DNA of 64,000 bases from Hippasteria phrygiana (taxonomy: Eukaryota; Echinodermata; Asteroidea; Valvatida; Goniasteridae). This document shows, in pieces, positions 62,697 through 64,000 of the stretch. The notes under the pieces were generated by a model that was not told the origin of the DNA, searched no databases, and saw only the letters and a list, made by a program, of their open reading frames with translations. Position 1 is the stretch's first letter, and every line of letters starts with the position of its first letter. The stretch covers positions 558,001-622,000 of the forward strand of contig JAZGUH010000330.1 in NCBI GenBank assembly GCA_037893225.1, given 5' to 3'. Position numbers and translations under genes: made by a program.

Positions 62697-64000
62697 GGGG
62701 TAAAACTCGCAGAGGGGGAAAGTAATCTGACCTCTGTGTGCCGTCGTAGGACACGGTTTATAAGGTAGTGGGTTGGCAGGGTACACTCGCTGAGTGTTTG
62801 GGGCACTGTGGAGTCTCATGCACGGGCTAAGGTATGAGGGGAAACTACATCGACTCCGGGACGAGTGTAGGGAAAATGGCTAAGTTAAACTAGGGCAAAG
62901 GGTATGCACTTGCTACGTGGCAATGAGATCTGTCTGCATAGCGGGCAGTGCATTAACTTCGCGCTGTGTGGGGACTAAGTGTAGATCGCTGCATGCGTTC
63001 AGTATGCTTGCATTGATCCATGATTGAACTATAGGTGGGAAAAGGATACTGGGGAAAGGGTAACTCAAAAAGGGTTGAATGCGGGGACGCAACAGTATTA
63101 ACATAATGGCACCACCCCAGATCTTTCGAGCATAGAGATGTTCCAAGGCGTCAGACGAGCACAGACCGATTTGCATATTATTCACGTTGCCGCGTGAGGT
63201 CGCTGTTCGCGATTTTTGTTGCAATTTCGCCGGGTCCGTATACAGTCGAACACCTTTATAACAAGGTCCTTGGGACTTTACAATTTACCTTGTTATAACA
63301 GGTACCTTGTATTATCAGTAATAGAAAACAAAGAAAAACAAAGACATCAAAGATATCAATGCATATATTTTAGTTCTCGCGCCCAAAATGTTGAGAAAAA
63401 TATCTCGCGATGTATTTTTTGCTTTTGATATCGACATTGCAACAACGCGCCGTTATTTAGCAATCGTGCATGTGGTTTGCGGTCTATCACACAGTCTGTA
63501 ACATGAAGGTTTGTCAGCAGGTCAGGTTATTTCACCGGGCAAGGAGACTGAAAAAGTCGTTCCATGTAAATTTCGACAAATACAGATATTGTGAATTGTG
63601 GGATCATCATTATTCTCCGTATCTATCATGCGGGGAAGTAGAGCAACCCAGCCCATACAATCGAATGCAGACTGCCGAACCTAGTGCACTGCCAAGGTCT
63701 CTTGGTCCGCTTGTGTTACATTGTCTCCTCCCGGCCGGACCAGGGTGGGAACCCCCCCCCCCCCCCCCCCCCCACCCCCCCACCCCCCACCCCCCCCACC
63801 CCCGCGTCAACGCTCAGCTTGAGGGCGACTTGAGAAGGCGTTTTTTCCCGGCAACCGTCGACGTCGCCGAAGGAGCGTCTTCGTGGGATGGTGAAATAAT
63901 GTCCGTGGGATTGGTGCGTTGGTAACGAAGTTGGACCATCCGACACCGACTCGGAGAAAGTGCTGTTGGCACTATTTTTAAGACATCATGTTCAAGGCGG
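62697..64000. other. Copy 2 equivalent of 17904-18609 and 23747-24320
   Basis: The sequence runs through the site where copy 1 carries the Helentron-like element (joint at about 63415) and thus is the empty allele. It contains the D stretch of the cassette (63373-63520) and a long poly-C tract (63752-63800). Confidence 0.6.

Larger units (their letters stand above)
33099..64000 (+). repeat. Large segmental duplication, copy 2
   Basis: This is the partner of 1-24320. It is longer because of a THAP-bearing insertion (40087-41031), extra Penelope sequence (about 42695-43440), a Gypsy element (47214-51853) and a foldback element (54946-62690). It lacks the LINE at 7035-9394 and the 5.1-kb element at 18610-23746. 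The alignment still holds at base 64000 (equivalent to about 24320), so the duplicated unit continues to the right. Confidence 0.95.

Overview
The window looks like repeat-dense nuclear DNA from an animal. Genes are sparse. It carries LINEs, a Penelope-like element, a Ty3/Gypsy element of the SURL/Mag type, tRNA-derived SINE units, TTAA- and 8-bp-flanked MITEs, eukaryotic splice signals and TATA boxes. The mix (SURL-like Gypsy, Penelope, foldback DNA with tandem-repeat arms, tRNA-Glu SINE) fits a marine invertebrate deuterostome, most likely an echinoderm such as a sea star. That placement is inference; no taxon marker gene is present.

Layout. The dominant structure is a large direct duplication. 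Copy 1 covers about 1-24320 and copy 2 about 33099-64000 (still matching at the right edge), in the same order and orientation. The two copies differ by large insertions, so each supplies an empty site for insertions in the other. Copy 1 only: a 5'-truncated LINE (7035-9394) and a 5.1-kb Helentron/Helitron2-like element packed with CRE palindromes (18610-23746). Copy 2 only: a 0.95-kb TTAA-flanked element carrying a decayed THAP domain (40087-41031), an intact Gypsy element with identical LTRs (47214-51853) and a 7.7-kb foldback element with 19-bp-repeat arms (54946-62690), which holds at least six further nested DNA elements. Copy 2 also keeps about 750 bp, including the 5' half of a Penelope fragment, that copy 1 lacks.

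Inside each copy an older unit of about 1.3 kb ('cassette'), with exon-like open stretches and good splice signals, recurs four to five times, separated by tRNA-Thr-like repeat units, a tRNA-Glu SINE and small MITEs. It resembles a decayed multi-copy gene or repeat family; I could not assign it.

Between the copies (24320-31440) lies mostly single-copy AT-rich DNA with a 225-bp hAT MITE, a LINE relic and the best host-gene candidate: a minus-strand first coding exon (28873-29041) with TATA box, signal peptide, dibasic sites and a GTAAGT donor, suggesting a small secreted peptide precursor. Then a CR1-like LINE (31441-34155), itself split by a nested LINE fragment, leads into copy 2.

The only intact long coding sequences are the Gypsy polyprotein and the 718-codon LINE frame. 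No conventional host operon or multi-gene system is visible; the notable biology is the mobile-element architecture.
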